A DNA stretch of 64,000 nucleotides. It comes from PALSA-555 sp963821325 (GTDB lineage: Bacteria; Actinomycetota; Acidimicrobiia; IMCC26256; PALSA-555). Within the stretch, counting starts at the first letter, position 1, and each line of letters opens with the position of its first letter. The notes under the pieces were generated by a model. The model searched no databases. It saw only the letters and a program-made list of their open reading frames with translations, and was not told the DNA's origin. Shown one piece after another: positions 55,277-64,000 of this stretch. The stretch lies in NCBI GenBank assembly GCA_963821325.1, contig CAWGDC010000005.1, positions 1-64,000 on the forward strand, given 5' to 3'. A program made the translations under genes and the position numbers.

Positions 55277-55556
55277 GGTGGGCTGGTTCATCGACCGGCG
55301 CTACTGGGGCCAGGGGCTCGCGACTGAGGGTGCGTGGAAGGCGTTGCCTCTTGCGTTCGGGCCGGTCGGACTGGCGCGGGTGATCGCCCGCTACAACACC
55401 GCCAACCTGGCGTCTGGTCGCGTCATGGAGAAGATCGGGATGCAGCTCTGGCGGGAGCTCCCACACCCGGAGCTGTCAGGCGCAACCGTGCGGATCTACG
55501 AGAGGTACGCCCGAATGAACCCTCTGAAGCGATCTCGAGCGTCGATGTGTGTCTGA
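55233..55556 (+). pseudogene. GNAT acetyltransferase (RimJ/RimL-like), N-terminally truncated
   Basis: The C-terminal two-thirds of a GNAT domain: VGWFIDRRYWGQGLATEGAW carries the acetyl-CoA-binding Q/RxxGxG/A motif, and RVIARYNTANLASGRVMEKI GMQL is the usual RimJ-type end. The N-terminal strands are missing and the fragment begins inside the end of the cyclase gene. Probably a deletion scar. Confidence 0.65.
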
Positions 55557-55604
55557 CCGGCACTGCGTCCTAGGCGGCCGGCGCGCCACGGAAGGTGCTC
55601 GCGG

Positions 55605-55826
55605 TCAGAGGAATGCGACGAACTCGTCGACCGTCATTCCTGCTTGACGGATGATGGAGCGCCGGGTTCCGGCGGCGAGTTCTCGGTGCCGCGGGATGAT
55701 GGCGACATGCCCGTCGTCTGTTCGGAGCTTCACGTGGCTGCCGCGTTGTCGAACCTGGCGAAAGCCAGCGCGTTCAAGCGCGGGGATGGCGTCGTTGCCG
55801 GAGATCCGCGGGAGCGGTGGGCTCAC
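55605..55826 (-). CDS. hicA: HicA-family mRNA interferase toxin
   Basis: 73 aa: ISGNDAIPALERAGFRQVRQ RGSHVKL with the catalytic His, then VAIIPRHRELAAGTRRSIIRQAG, the complete HicA double-stranded-RNA-binding-like fold. It cleaves mRNA unless bound by HicB. GTG 55826 overlaps the hicB stop by four bases, an antitoxin-first (hicB-hicA) order. Confidence 0.9.
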   Translation of the reverse strand: MSPPLPRISGNDAIPALERAGFRQVRQRGSHVKLRTDDGHVAIIPRHRELAAGTRRSIIRQAGMTVDEFVAFL

Positions 55827-56026
55827 GCCGGGATGTCAACCGGCGTGATGATCGGGGGTTCGGGCAGGTTGTCGCTCGGCTCGTCTTCGAAGTACAAGGC
55901 GAGTGCCTCAGCAAGGTTGGAGCGCGCCTCGTCGACGGTGTGACCCTGGCTGGTGACCTCGACTTCGAGGCACCGGGCGACGTACCAATCGTGTTCGTGG
56001 GTGATCGCGGCTGTTAAGCGCACCAC
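55823..56026 (-). CDS. hicB: HicB-family antitoxin
   Basis: 67 aa: LTAAITHEHDWYVARCLEVE VTSQGHTVDEARSNLAEALALYFED is the partial RNase H-like HicB fold. There is no C-terminal DNA-binding domain, as in short HicB variants, so autoregulation would need another factor. It partners the toxin directly downstream. Confidence 0.9.
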   Translation of the reverse strand: MVRLTAAITHEHDWYVARCLEVEVTSQGHTVDEARSNLAEALALYFEDEPSDNLPEPPIITPVDIPA

Positions 56027-56252
56027 CTCAGGTTACCGGCACTGCGCACGCAGGAGGGCAGCAATGGACGCCGACGGTGTGCCCTGGCAGACAAGTCGGG
56101 CTCACGCAGCAATGAGACCATGGTGAGCGGGTCGACGCTCGTGCCCGTCGGGAGGCACGCGCAACCGCCAGCGCGGACCGTGCCCGGGGCGATGAATCGA
56201 ACCGCCCTGGTCCGTCTCAATGACGAACTGCCGAGCGGGGAGCCAGATCGAG

Positions 56253-56603
56253 ATGCCTGAGATCGACGAAGCAGTGCAGGGCTACATCGACGGGATCGCG
56301 GCCGAGCACCGCCCCTTGTTCGACCGGCTCCATCGGTTGATCCTTGCCGTGCACCCCGACGCAGCGCTGCTGCTCTCATACCAGATGCCCACCTACAGGG
56401 TCGGCAAGCGCCGCCTGCACGTCGGCGCGTGGAAGCACGGCCTGTCGATCTACGGCTGGAAGAAGGGTGACGACGGCGGTTTCATCTCCCGCCATCCCGA
56501 GCTCAAGACGAGCACGGGCACCATCCAGCTGCGGCCCGACGATGCCGCTGCCATCTCCGATGGCGAGTTCAGCGACCTGGTGCGAGCCGCCCTGGGCGCC
56601 TGA
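56253..56603 (+). CDS. DUF1801 protein (YdhG-like)
   Basis: 116 aa from ATG 56253: EIDEAVQGYIDGIAAEHRPL FDRLHRLILAVHPDAAL, LLSYQMPTYRVGKRRLHVGA WKHGLSIYGW and IQLRPDDAAAISDGEFSDLV match the DUF1801 iron-chaperone-like family. Its function in bacteria is poorly known. Monocistronic. Confidence 0.85.
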   Translation: MPEIDEAVQGYIDGIAAEHRPLFDRLHRLILAVHPDAALLLSYQMPTYRVGKRRLHVGAWKHGLSIYGWKKGDDGGFISRHPELKTSTGTIQLRPDDAAAISDGEFSDLVRAALGA

Positions 56604-56832
56604 TCCGTCCCGGGGCCATCGAGGACCGAGCGGATCGCGCGCCCGGCGCGCCACGCCGTGATGGGCGCCCCATCTGAGCTCGGACGGCCGATCGGGCGGT
56701 GAAGGGACGGCGCCGACCCTCCTACGGCATCATGCGGCCCGGACCGCGGGCGATGTACCGGCGTGTGACCGATGATTTCGCGCACCGCGCCACGTCCCAC
56801 TCCACGACGGGTGAGACCGAACGGAGGTCGAG

Positions 56833-57429
56833 ATGCGCATTGTCATCAGCGAGTTCATGAGCCTCGATGGCGTCGTGCAGGCCCCCGGCGGTGAGCAAGA
56901 AGACACCGAGGGCGGGTTCACGCACGGTGGCTGGTCGGTGCCCTTCTTCGATCCGGACACGATGGGGCCAGCTGTGAACGAGGTCATGGAGGCGACCGAA
57001 GCGCTGCTGTTCGGTCGCCGGACCTGGCAGACGATGGCCGCGGCGTGGCCGAGCCGCGCTGGGGATCCGTTCGCCGACCGGATGAACGAGATCCGCAAGT
57101 ACGTCGTCTCCGGGACCCTCGCCGAGCGGGACCTCACATGGATCAACTCGACGCTGCTGCCACCCGACGATGTCATCAGCGCCGTGCGGAGCCTGCGCGC
57201 TGAGGGCGGCGCCGACCTGCAGGTCATGGGCAGCCCGACGCTGGCCCGGACGCTCATCAGCGCGGACCTGGTCGACGAGTACCGGCTGATGATCGAGCCG
57301 ATCACGCTCGGCGGCGGCAAGCGCCTCTTTCCCGACGATGGCACCGCTCGGCCCCTTGACCTGGTGTCCGTCGCAACCAGCGGGACGGGCGTCCAGATCT
57401 GCACCTACCGTCCCGCCTCGGGCTCATAG
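56833..57429 (+). CDS. RibD C-terminal/dihydrofolate-reductase-like protein
   Basis: 198 aa: MRIVISEFMSLDGVVQAPGG, ALLFGRRTWQTMAAAWPS, KYVVSGTLAERDLTWINSTL, GADLQVMGSPTLARTLISAD and LVDEYRLMIEPITLGGGKRLF form the RibD_C fold that binds NADPH. These stand-alone proteins are common in actinobacteria; the substrate is unknown. CGGAGGTCGAG precedes the ATG. Confidence 0.9.
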   Translation: MRIVISEFMSLDGVVQAPGGEQEDTEGGFTHGGWSVPFFDPDTMGPAVNEVMEATEALLFGRRTWQTMAAAWPSRAGDPFADRMNEIRKYVVSGTLAERDLTWINSTLLPPDDVISAVRSLRAEGGADLQVMGSPTLARTLISADLVDEYRLMIEPITLGGGKRLFPDDGTARPLDLVSVATSGTGVQICTYRPASGS

Positions 57430-57493
57430 CAGTCCGCCCAACCGAGGCGCGAATCGGCGAACGTCGCGGAGGATCGCCTGGACGCGAAACCGA

Positions 57494-58423
57494 CTAGGGA
57501 ACGGCCTGCAGTGACGCGACGCCGGCCCCGTTGGCGTCTCGTTCGAGCTGGGCGAGCGCCCCGGGGCGTCCGGCGACGTAGCGATGGAGGAAGTCGGTGG
57601 TGGTGCGCTCGACGACCTGCTCCGCCGGTCGGGACCCGCCACCGAACGCACTGCCGTGCGTCTGACCGAAGAGCGTGACGAAGAACTTCGGCGGGTTCGC
57701 CTGTGCGTACGCGTTGATGCTCCCCGAGATCGGGACCGTCGTGTCCGCGGTGCCGTGCTCGAGCAGCAAAGGGGTCGAGATGCCGACGAAGTGGGGCCCC
57801 GCTCCGACGACGATCCCGGTGAGGGCGATGACCGCCCGGACGCGAGGGTCGTGGGACAGCGTGCTGTACCCGACGTCGAAGACGGTGACCGCCCCGAGTG
57901 ACTTGCCGGCGACCGCGATCTTGCGCGGGTTGAGGAGCCCGTGGAGTCGGGAGCCGGCCCGGCCGTTCGCCTCGAGGAGCTGCGTGATGACGAAGCTGAC
58001 GTCGGCGGGCTGGTGTGACAGGTCGGCGGCGGTCGGACCACCCGGCGCCTGGTCGTTGGAGAGCGGGAAGGCCGGCTCGGCGACGACGTAGCCGGCGCGC
58101 ACCCAGAAGTCGAAGAGCGCCTCGTAGGTGCTGGGGGGGTCGCCGATGCCCGTCGCGAAGACGACCAACGGCCGAGGACCTGCGGCGGGGCGTCCATTGA
58201 GGACGGGGTACGAGATGAGGGTCGGCAGCGTCCGGGTCGGCGCGCCCGGATAGGCCCCGTTCGGCGGGGTGGGACGGGACGTGTCCACGAACGTGGTGGT
58301 GAACCGGCCGACGGAGTACGGCGCGGCGGGCGCGCTGCTGGCCGCCCCGGCGGGCAGCGCTGCCGCGACCGTGAGCGCAGCACCTGCCGTCGCCGCGACC
58401 AGACCTCGTCTCCGCCCCCGCAC
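57494..58423 (-). CDS. secreted alpha/beta hydrolase (chlorophyllase/cutinase-like)
   Basis: From GTG 58423 a signal peptide (VRGRRRGLVAATAGAALTVA ... AGAASSAPA) precedes a hydrolase. RPLVVFATGIGDPPSTYEAL is the oxyanion region, AVAGKSLGAVTV the nucleophile elbow (GKSLG with Ser), and LLLEHGTADTTVPISGSINA carries the acid. The catalytic His is probably in FGQTHGSAFGG. It resembles chlorophyllase/PET-hydrolase-like secreted esterases. A longer start at 58613 is possible but would bury the signal peptide. Confidence 0.75.
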   Translation of the reverse strand: MRGRRRGLVAATAGAALTVAAALPAGAASSAPAAPYSVGRFTTTFVDTSRPTPPNGAYPGAPTRTLPTLISYPVLNGRPAAGPRPLVVFATGIGDPPSTYEALFDFWVRAGYVVAEPAFPLSNDQAPGGPTAADLSHQPADVSFVITQLLEANGRAGSRLHGLLNPRKIAVAGKSLGAVTVFDVGYSTLSHDPRVRAVIALTGIVVGAGPHFVGISTPLLLEHGTADTTVPISGSINAYAQANPPKFFVTLFGQTHGSAFGGGSRPAEQVVERTTTDFLHRYVAGRPGALAQLERDANGAGVASLQAVP

Positions 58424-58635
58424 CGCCGGGACGCTATCGGCTGGGCCGACGGCGGCCGACACCCCGTGGGCGAGCGGCGGACCGGCGTGCGTGGCCGGAG
58501 CGGCCGCACTCGGATCTGGCGCGGCACCGGAGCGGTGTGGCGACTCGCGGATGATCCGACCGCGCGTCGCAATCTCCAAAGGGCCCGTTCGGCCGCGCGG
58601 GGTCGTTCGTGCCATCGTCGCCGTCAGAACGTTGC

Positions 58636-59178
58636 CTAGCCTGGCTCGATCACCCAATCGACCTTCGCGACGTGCGTGTTGCCGATGCCGCCCCGGTTCT
58701 GAGACTCCTTCTGCACTTTGGCGCTGCATCGATACATGGCCGGCGCCCTCCCATTTGGGATGACCAAGCAGCGCGCCTCGACCTTGCCGAGGTAACGGGC
58801 CGCGGCCGTCAGCGCGATGGTGTCAAGGTTTGGTGCCACGTACGCGACGTGCACCTCCGTCTCGAAGAAGTTGTCGCCAATCTCCCACTGGGTGACCGAA
58901 TGTGGTCCTACAGGGTTGCCCGGGTACGTGCACCAGTCGTTGGTGATGCCATGGCTCGCACTGTTCAGCTTGAGCGGCACGCCTGCCTTGTTCTGGACTG
59001 TCACGAGAACTGACGTCACGTCGCATTTCGACGCGCCCGCCGGCGTTGATGCCACGATCGCAGTGCCGATCCACATCCCTGCCGCGAGCACCGTGATCCC
59101 CACAGCAGCCCGGCACGATCGGTAGAGACGAGACCTCGCACGCTCCGTCAGCGCGATCCGACCCATTGATGCCCCCAC
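58636..59178 (-). CDS. secreted hypothetical protein, 180 aa
   Basis: A hydrophobic segment (RAAVGITVLAAGMWIGTAIV) followed by an Ala-x-Ala type site (TPAGASKCDV) suggests export. The mature part has about four cysteines (SKCDV, NDWCTY, EARCLV, MYRCSAK), probably two disulfides, and beta-rich sequence. Start ATG 59178 or 59166. No family recognised. Confidence 0.6.
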   Translation of the reverse strand: MGASMGRIALTERARSRLYRSCRAAVGITVLAAGMWIGTAIVASTPAGASKCDVTSVLVTVQNKAGVPLKLNSASHGITNDWCTYPGNPVGPHSVTQWEIGDNFFETEVHVAYVAPNLDTIALTAAARYLGKVEARCLVIPNGRAPAMYRCSAKVQKESQNRGGIGNTHVAKVDWVIEPG

Positions 59179-59520
59179 TTCGTCCCATTCCCGGGGTGTG
59201 GGCGCGCACCCTATCCGGCAAGGGACGGACCGCGTCGTGCCCGGCAGACGGTCGTATCGCTCGGCGCGGCCGACTTACCGCCGCTGACCCGCGGTCCACC
59301 AAGCCGCGAGTCAAGGCACGAAGGAAGGAGACCAGGACCTAGTGCCCGCCATCATGTGACAGCACGAGCTGCCGCGAGTTGCTGAGGTCGATAGCGAGCA
59401 ACATGTGATCATGGATGCTCGCCGACAATTTGAGGCTGCCAGAGCGATGCGCCGTGCAGGTGAACGGAGTCGGGCAGATCGCTGGGCGTGGCGCCTTGTG
59501 GGAGCCGCGAGACTGAAGGC
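59179..59520. other. intergenic region with a short conserved-looking frame
   Basis: On the minus strand, near 59,342-59,405, a frame ends MLLAIDLSNSRQLVLSHDGG H before a stop. It looks protein-like but has no upstream continuation; a gene remnant is possible. The rest must contain the divergent promoters. Confidence 0.3.
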
Positions 59521-60357
59521 ATGGCAGACCTCGGCGAGGACACGCAGGTCGAGCAGATCGACGAGACCCGTTTCACGGCTTGCCCCAACCGGGCCTGGGA
59601 GATCTGGGGCCCGATGGGTGGCTACGTGGTCGCGCTCGGCCTTCGGGCCGCCGGGGTGACGGCGACCTTTCGCCGTCCGGCAAGCCTGTCGTGCCAGTAC
59701 CTCGGGGTGGCCGCGTTCGAGGCCGTCGATATTGAGGTGACGACGACACGACGTGCTCGGACCGCCGAAGCAACGCGGATCTCCATCACGCAGGGTGGAC
59801 GGCCAATCCTCGAGGCATTGCTGTGGTCCGTCGGCGAGGTTGAGGGGCTCGAGCACTACGAGATCGACCCGCCTGACGTACCCGGGCCAGACCAGCTGCT
59901 TCCAATGGAGAGGCTCGCACCTGATCGTCCCGCGCCCTACCCGTTCTGGGACAACGTCGAGAGCCGTCCGGTCGACTTCCGCAGCGAGTGGCCACCCACA
60001 ACACCGATGCCGCCGATCTGGCGGACCTGGACTCGGTTGAGGCCCACCGCGACCTTCGACGACCCTTGGCTTGACGCGGCGCGGACCGCAATCTTCCTGG
60101 ACGTCCAGAGCTGGCCACCGGCGCATGCCCATCATGCCTGGGCTGAGCCGCCTTTCATCGCGCCAAGCCTCGACCTCTATGTGGCGTTCCACGAACCAGC
60201 GCCGAGCGACCCCTGGTTACTGGCCGACGGGTACTCACCGATCGCGCGTGATGGGCTGATCGGTTGGAACGGTCGCCTCTGGTCGAGCACGCGACGTCTC
60301 GTCGCGACCGCCGCCGGCCAGTTGCTCTGCCGCCGCCTTCCCGCACCAGGGTCGTGA
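59521..60357 (+). CDS. TesB-like double-hotdog acyl-CoA thioesterase
   Basis: 278 aa. The N-terminal hotdog includes WEIWGPMGGYVVALGLRAAG with the GGY helix start, RRPASLSCQYLGVAAFEAVD and ISITQGGRPILEALLWSV. The C-terminal hotdog includes DDPWLDAARTAIFLDVQSW PP, PSLDLYVAFHEPAPSDPWLL ADG and SPIARDGLIGWNGRLWS, a 4HBT_3/TesB pattern. It hydrolyses acyl-CoA thioesters; the chain length is unknown. Confidence 0.85.
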   Translation: MADLGEDTQVEQIDETRFTACPNRAWEIWGPMGGYVVALGLRAAGVTATFRRPASLSCQYLGVAAFEAVDIEVTTTRRARTAEATRISITQGGRPILEALLWSVGEVEGLEHYEIDPPDVPGPDQLLPMERLAPDRPAPYPFWDNVESRPVDFRSEWPPTTPMPPIWRTWTRLRPTATFDDPWLDAARTAIFLDVQSWPPAHAHHAWAEPPFIAPSLDLYVAFHEPAPSDPWLLADGYSPIARDGLIGWNGRLWSSTRRLVATAAGQLLCRRLPAPGS

Positions 60358-60720
60358 ACGGGGCCAGATCTCACGTCGGATCACGGTCGGTACGAGGTCG
60401 TCACGACATGACCGGCACCCGCCGGCCCTCGTCCAACTACCGTCAGCACCGTGAGGCAACCGCGCGTCGCTGAAACCTGGAGGTCGTCGACAGACGAGCG
60501 GGCGACCTGGCGATCACGTCACCGAGGTTGATGCGTGACGCTCCCGACCTCAGCGTCCAAGACGGGACGAGTGACTGGAGTATGAGTGCCCACCAGGGAT
60601 GAGAATGACTTTCCTTGCCACGCGTGCGGTCCCCGACGTCGTCATGGTGCATCGCATCTTGTGGTCGGTGCCCGATAGCGTGGAGGAATGTCTTTGGCCG
60701 TCACCGCGTAGCGACGTGCG
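60358..60720. other. intergenic region upstream of zinc transporter gene
   Basis: About 360 bp without a supported gene. Short frames on both strands lack protein character. Probably the regulatory region of the CDF transporter, although no clear zinc-regulator palindrome was seen. Confidence 0.4.
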
Positions 60721-61648
60721 GTGAGTCAGCGCGCGCACTCGAACGAAGGTCATGAGCACCGTGTGCAACTGGACCATGACCGCCGATACCTCGGTGTCGC
60801 GCTCGGGCCTCATCGTGGGTTTCCTGGTGTTCGAGGTCGCGGCGGCGTTGGTCGGTCACTCGCTCGCCCTCCTCGCGGACGCCGGGCACATGCTTACCGA
60901 CGTGGGCGCGATCGGCGCGTCGCTGATCGCCGCGGGGTTGGCGGCCCGTCCACCGACGGAAACGCACACCTTCGGACTGAAGCGAGCAGAGATATTCGCG
61001 GCGGCGTTGAACGGGATCACGCTGCTCGTCGTCTCAGCCGTCATCGCCTTCGAGGCGGTCGGCCGCTTGCTCCGTCCACCTGCGGTGCACGGCAGCGTGC
61101 TGATCGTCGTCGCTGGCGTGGGCGTGGCGGTCAACCTCGTGGCGACGATGACCTTGTCGCGGGCCAACCGGCGATCCCTGAACGTCGAGGGCGCGTTCCA
61201 GCACATCGTCACCGACCTCTACGCCTTCGTCGGCACCGTTGCCGCCGGGATCGTGATCGTGGTCACCGGGTTCCGACGAGCTGACCCGATCGCGTCGTTG
61301 GTCGTGGTCGCGCTCATGGTCCGCGCCGCGGTCACGCTGCTCCGCCCGGCGCTGCGCATCCTCGTCGAAGCCACTCCCGAGGACGTCGAGATCGCCGAGG
61401 TGCGACGTCACATCCTCGAGTTGGCGGAGGTCGTCTCCGTGCACGACCTGCACGCCTGGACGCTCACCTCGGGCCAGCCCGTGCTCAGCGCCCACGTGGT
61501 GCTCAGCGAGGGGTGCGCGTCGATGGGCGGTGCCGCACGCGTCCTGGACCGTCTGCAGGCGTGCCTCGCCGGGCATTTCGACGTTGAGCACTCGACATTC
61601 CAGCTCGAGCCGATCGGCCATCAGGACCACGAGTCCGGGCTGCACTGA
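60721..61648 (+). CDS. CDF-family zinc/cation efflux transporter, one frameshift
   Basis: From GTG 60721 a His-rich N-terminus (SQRAHSNEGHEHRVQLDHDR RYLGVALG) joins GLIVGFLVFEVAAALVG once an extra G near 60,807 is removed. The metal site HxxxD occurs twice (HSLALLADAGHMLTD in TM2 and FQHIVTDLYAF in TM5). TM helices total six, followed by a cytoplasmic ferredoxin-like domain (SVHDLHAWTLTSGQPVLSAH VV). This is the CzcD/ZitB branch of the cation diffusion facilitators, exporting Zn(II) and similar ions by proton exchange. Confidence 0.9.
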
Positions 61649-61789
61649 TCCCCCACCCCAAGTTGGGGGTGGCGGTCCCCCCGAGGGCCGGCCAGTGACC
61701 CGATGGCGGGGTGCCGGTCCCCTCGTGGTGTCACCCGGGCGTGCCCTGGACGTTGCACCTCGCGTCGCCGGCGGCTGGGAGCGGTGCGC

Positions 61790-62686
61790 ATGAACGTCTG
61801 CAGGAACTGCCATGGACCGCTGGACGGCGCGGCGCGCTTCTGTCCGGCTTGCGGCGTGCCGGTGCCGCAGGTGTCGGGCCCCCCGACGTTGGATGGTCAC
61901 TGGCTGACCGACGCGACGGCGGCGAACGGCGCGGGGTCCCCCGTGTGGTCTCGCGGACCCCGCCGTTCCGGCGATGGGCGCGACGCCACCACTCGCCAGG
62001 TCGACCGGCCTGGGTGGTCGTCGTCCGGGCGTCGCCGCTCGCTTGTCGCCGTGACCGTCTGCGGAACCGTGCTCGGGGTGGCGGTCGGCCTCGCCTTCGC
62101 CGGCGGTGGGCGCTTCGGTTCCGGCGCGGGACCGTCCTCCTCGTCCCGCGCGACCCGACCCTCCACCTCTCCGCCGCGACCCCGGTCCGCCAAGAAGCCC
62201 ATCGCGGGCAGCGACGAGGGGCCGCGCGCGTTCGTCGACGCGCTCGAGATGATCGTCCAACAGGCCGCCACCGGTCACGCGCAGCTGGTGAGCGCGCTGA
62301 CCGGCGTGCAGGCCGACTGCCCGGGGACTGCCGTGACTGCCTCACAGGAGATCGAGAGCGTGCTCGCGAACCGCACGGCCGCCCTCCACGAGCTCGAAGT
62401 TCTGCCCGCCGCACCGAACCCGCAGATCGGCGCCGTCGAGGACATCCTGGCTCAGGCGCTGCAGGCGTCGGCCGCTGCCGACACCCACTACGCAGCGTGG
62501 GCCACGTCGCTCGACGACGTGACGTCGAGCGGCTGCGAATCGAGCACGGGCGGCTCGACGGCCGAGTACCAGGCCGCCCGTGTCGCCGACGTCACGGCCA
62601 CCACGCTCAAGAACGACTTCGTGGCCGACTTCAACCCGCTCGCCGTGAGCTTCGGCTTCACGACGTGGAACCCGTCGGAGTTCTAA
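61790..62686 (+). CDS. zinc-ribbon membrane protein
   Basis: 298 aa from ATG 61790. An N-terminal zinc ribbon (MNVCRNCHGPLDGAARFCPA CG), a low-complexity linker, one transmembrane helix (LVAVTVCGTVLGVAVGLAFA) and an extracytoplasmic helical domain (residues about 140-298; ALEMIVQQAATGHAQLVSAL) with two cysteines (ADCPG, SGCES). The domain is not one I recognise. The layout is that of a membrane-anchored sensor or assembly factor. Confidence 0.65.
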   Translation: MNVCRNCHGPLDGAARFCPACGVPVPQVSGPPTLDGHWLTDATAANGAGSPVWSRGPRRSGDGRDATTRQVDRPGWSSSGRRRSLVAVTVCGTVLGVAVGLAFAGGGRFGSGAGPSSSSRATRPSTSPPRPRSAKKPIAGSDEGPRAFVDALEMIVQQAATGHAQLVSALTGVQADCPGTAVTASQEIESVLANRTAALHELEVLPAAPNPQIGAVEDILAQALQASAAADTHYAAWATSLDDVTSSGCESSTGGSTAEYQAARVADVTATTLKNDFVADFNPLAVSFGFTTWNPSEF

Positions 62687-62796
62687 CGGGCTTCGATCAC
62701 CCGGCGGTTCGGCGGTCGGCACCTATGATGCGCCCTGCGGTCGTCACGCGCGCGGCCGCGGGTCACGCACATCGCTGCGACGAGTTGGGCGTGTTC

Positions 62797-63698
62797 ATGG
62801 CGGACCGCAAGGACCTCGAGTTCACCTACTCGCTGATCGACCGTCTGTTCCGGTTGAGTCTCGGGGAGCTGGCCGACTTCAGCGGAGCGAAGTACGACGG
62901 TGACTTCGCGCTCAGCCTGGAAGAGGCGCAGCGACGCAAGCACGAGTTCGTCGTCGAGCAGGTCGGGATCGGACCAGGTCGACGGATCCTGGATCTGGGA
63001 TGCGGCTGGGGTCCGATGCTGGATGTGGTGCGACGCCGCGGCGGGACCGGGGTTGGGGTGACGCTCTCGTCGGCGCAAGCCGCTGCGTGCCGCCGTCACG
63101 GGCTCGACGCGCAGCTGTTCGACGCACGCGGTCGCTGACCCGCGACCAGTTCGGTCCGTTCGACGCGGTCGTCAGTCTTGGCGCCTTCGAGCACTTCTGC
63201 TCACCGGACGATCAGGCCGACGGGCGCCAAGACGCCATCTACCGGGACCTGTTCGCCCGGGTGGCGAGTGTGCTGCCCGACCACGGCCGCGTCTATCTCC
63301 AGACCATGGTGTTCGGGGCCAACATGATCCCCCTCGCCGACGTCGACCTCGGCGCGCCCCGCGAGTCGGATGCGTGGTACCTCGCGCTGCTCGGCCGTCA
63401 GTTCCCGGGCTCGCTGCTCCCGTCGGGACCGGACCAGGTCGTCAGCTGCGCCGAACCGCACTTCCGTCTCGTGTCGAGCTCTTCTGGCCGGCTCGACTAC
63501 ATCGAGACCATTCGTCAATGGCGGGCCCGGTTCGCCGCGCCGAGTCTGCGCAAGACGCTGCTGAAGCTGCGGCTCATCCCACGGTGGCTCACGAGCACCG
63601 ACTTCCGGCTGGCGTTCACCTCGGGCGTGAGCGCGAACAGCGTGTGCTTCGAGCGCCAGCTCCTCGACCACTACCGCCTGGTCTTCGAGAAGACCTGA
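62797..63698 (+). CDS. cyclopropane-fatty-acid-synthase-like methyltransferase, one frameshift
   Basis: SAM motif I RILDLGCGWGPMLDVV, preceded by LEEAQRRKHEFVVEQVGIGP, is characteristic of CMAS-type class I methyltransferases. A missing base near 63,132 connects DARG to SLTRDQFGPFDAVVSLGAF EHF and the rest, ending QLLDHYRLVFEKT. The corrected length of about 300 aa is normal. Likely modifies unsaturated lipids or a small molecule; the conserved Cys of true cyclopropane synthases was not located. Confidence 0.8.
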
Positions 63699-63728
63699 GC
63701 ACGACGCGACGACTGATCCCCGCCCGAG

Positions 63729-64000
63729 TCACGGCCGCTGGAGCCGCTCCTCGATGGCCGCGACCTTGCCCTCGAGCTGATGCTCGACGCCGGGCCGGTA
63801 GTCGATCTTGGCGACCACGCTCACCCGCGGCGCCTGCTGAGCGACTGCCTCGACGCACTGGCGGAGGAGCTCCATGAGTTCGTCCCACGAGCCCTCCACG
63901 TTGGTGAACATGGCGTTCGTCTCGTTCGGGAGCCCGCTGGCGCGCACGATGCGCACCGCCTCCGCGACGGCACCCGACACCGACTCGCCCGCCCCGAGCG
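63729..64000 (-). CDS. thiamine-binding YkoF/MTH1187-like protein, 5' end beyond the window
   Basis: The reading VSGAVAEAVRIVRASGLPNE TNAMFTNVEGSWDELMELLR and SVVAKIDYRPGVEHQLEGKV match the MTH1187/YkoF thiamine-binding family (DUF77), small ferredoxin-like proteins thought to bind thiamin or HMP. The frame is open to the window's right edge, where LGAGES precedes the shown part, so the start is missing here. Confidence 0.8.
   Translation of the reverse strand, partial: LGAGESVSGAVAEAVRIVRASGLPNETNAMFTNVEGSWDELMELLRQCVEAVAQQAPRVSVVAKIDYRPGVEHQLEGKVAAIEERLQRP

Overview
The window is high-GC, densely packed DNA in two unlike halves. From about 10.0 kb rightwards it looks like the chromosome of an actinomycete-type bacterium. 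An uncultured relative of the Acidimicrobiia is my best guess, inferred from the very high GC, threonine-rich lipoprotein linkers, GTG starts, ATGA/GTGA-coupled operons and an actinobacterial-type biotin synthase. No rRNA or complete tRNA was seen, so the lineage is not proven. The first 10 kb has lower GC, many tiny overlapping genes and an actinobacterial mobile-element gene set (AICE- or phage-like): ribbon-helix-helix regulators, an HNH-AP2 homing endonuclease, a DUF3631-like ATPase, a DUF2637/Spd-like membrane protein, an mIHF-type DNA-bending protein and a GIY-YIG (T5orf172) nuclease. At about 10,005 this region is fused abruptly to the chromosome. One point cuts both a nuclease gene (minus strand) and a branched-chain amino-acid ABC ATPase gene (plus strand), so the join is either an illegitimate recombination or a chimeric contig.

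Layout: 10.0-12.0 kb, the end of a branched-chain amino-acid transporter. 12.0-17 kb, a TauD-type dioxygenase, an alpha/beta hydrolase and a heavily frameshifted GH78 alpha-L-rhamnosidase. 16.8-18.4 kb, a DJ-1/PfpI protein and its GlxA-like AraC regulator. 18.5-21.1 kb, lipoproteins and membrane/LysM proteins. 21.1-24.1 kb, a btuFCD vitamin B12 uptake operon under a cobalamin riboswitch whose expression platform can mask the btuF ribosome-binding site. 24.1-24.8 kb, a YceI lipocalin with three palindromic operators. 25.0-27.6 kb, a DrrAB-type ABC exporter with a universal stress protein. 28.3-29.8 kb, two lipoproteins. 29.8-36.1 kb, AddAB recombination helicase-nuclease. 36.2-40.6 kb, a class A penicillin-binding protein, a zinc-ribbon coiled-coil protein, an RNase H fold protein, a membrane protein and a histidine phosphatase. 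40.6-42.1 kb, biotin synthase and RNase P RNA (rnpB). 42.3-43.4 kb, an AbrB/PIN-like toxin-antitoxin pair and an integrase remnant. 43.7-46.5 kb, a P-type ATPase.

46.5-55.3 kb resembles an actinobacterial dormancy/stress island: universal stress protein, DUF1876, DUF1918, a phosphoribosyltransferase-hydrolase fusion, an eRF1-like protein, an ABC ATPase followed by a 39-residue membrane peptide, a CBS-BON protein and a class III nucleotidyl cyclase. I find four near-identical 14-bp palindromes around a CCAAG core in this island. Three sit just upstream of gene starts and suggest one shared regulator, reminiscent of the DosR box. 55.2-64 kb carries an acetyltransferase fragment, HicBA, a DUF1801 protein, a RibD-like reductase, an alpha/beta hydrolase, a thioesterase, a zinc CDF transporter, a zinc-ribbon membrane protein, a methyltransferase and the start of a thiamine-binding protein gene.

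Single-base frameshifts are scattered through many genes that ought to be intact (addA, addB, the PBP, bioB, mIHF, the CDF transporter, the methyltransferase). This points to uncorrected assembly indels, so genes are annotated across such shifts and flagged.
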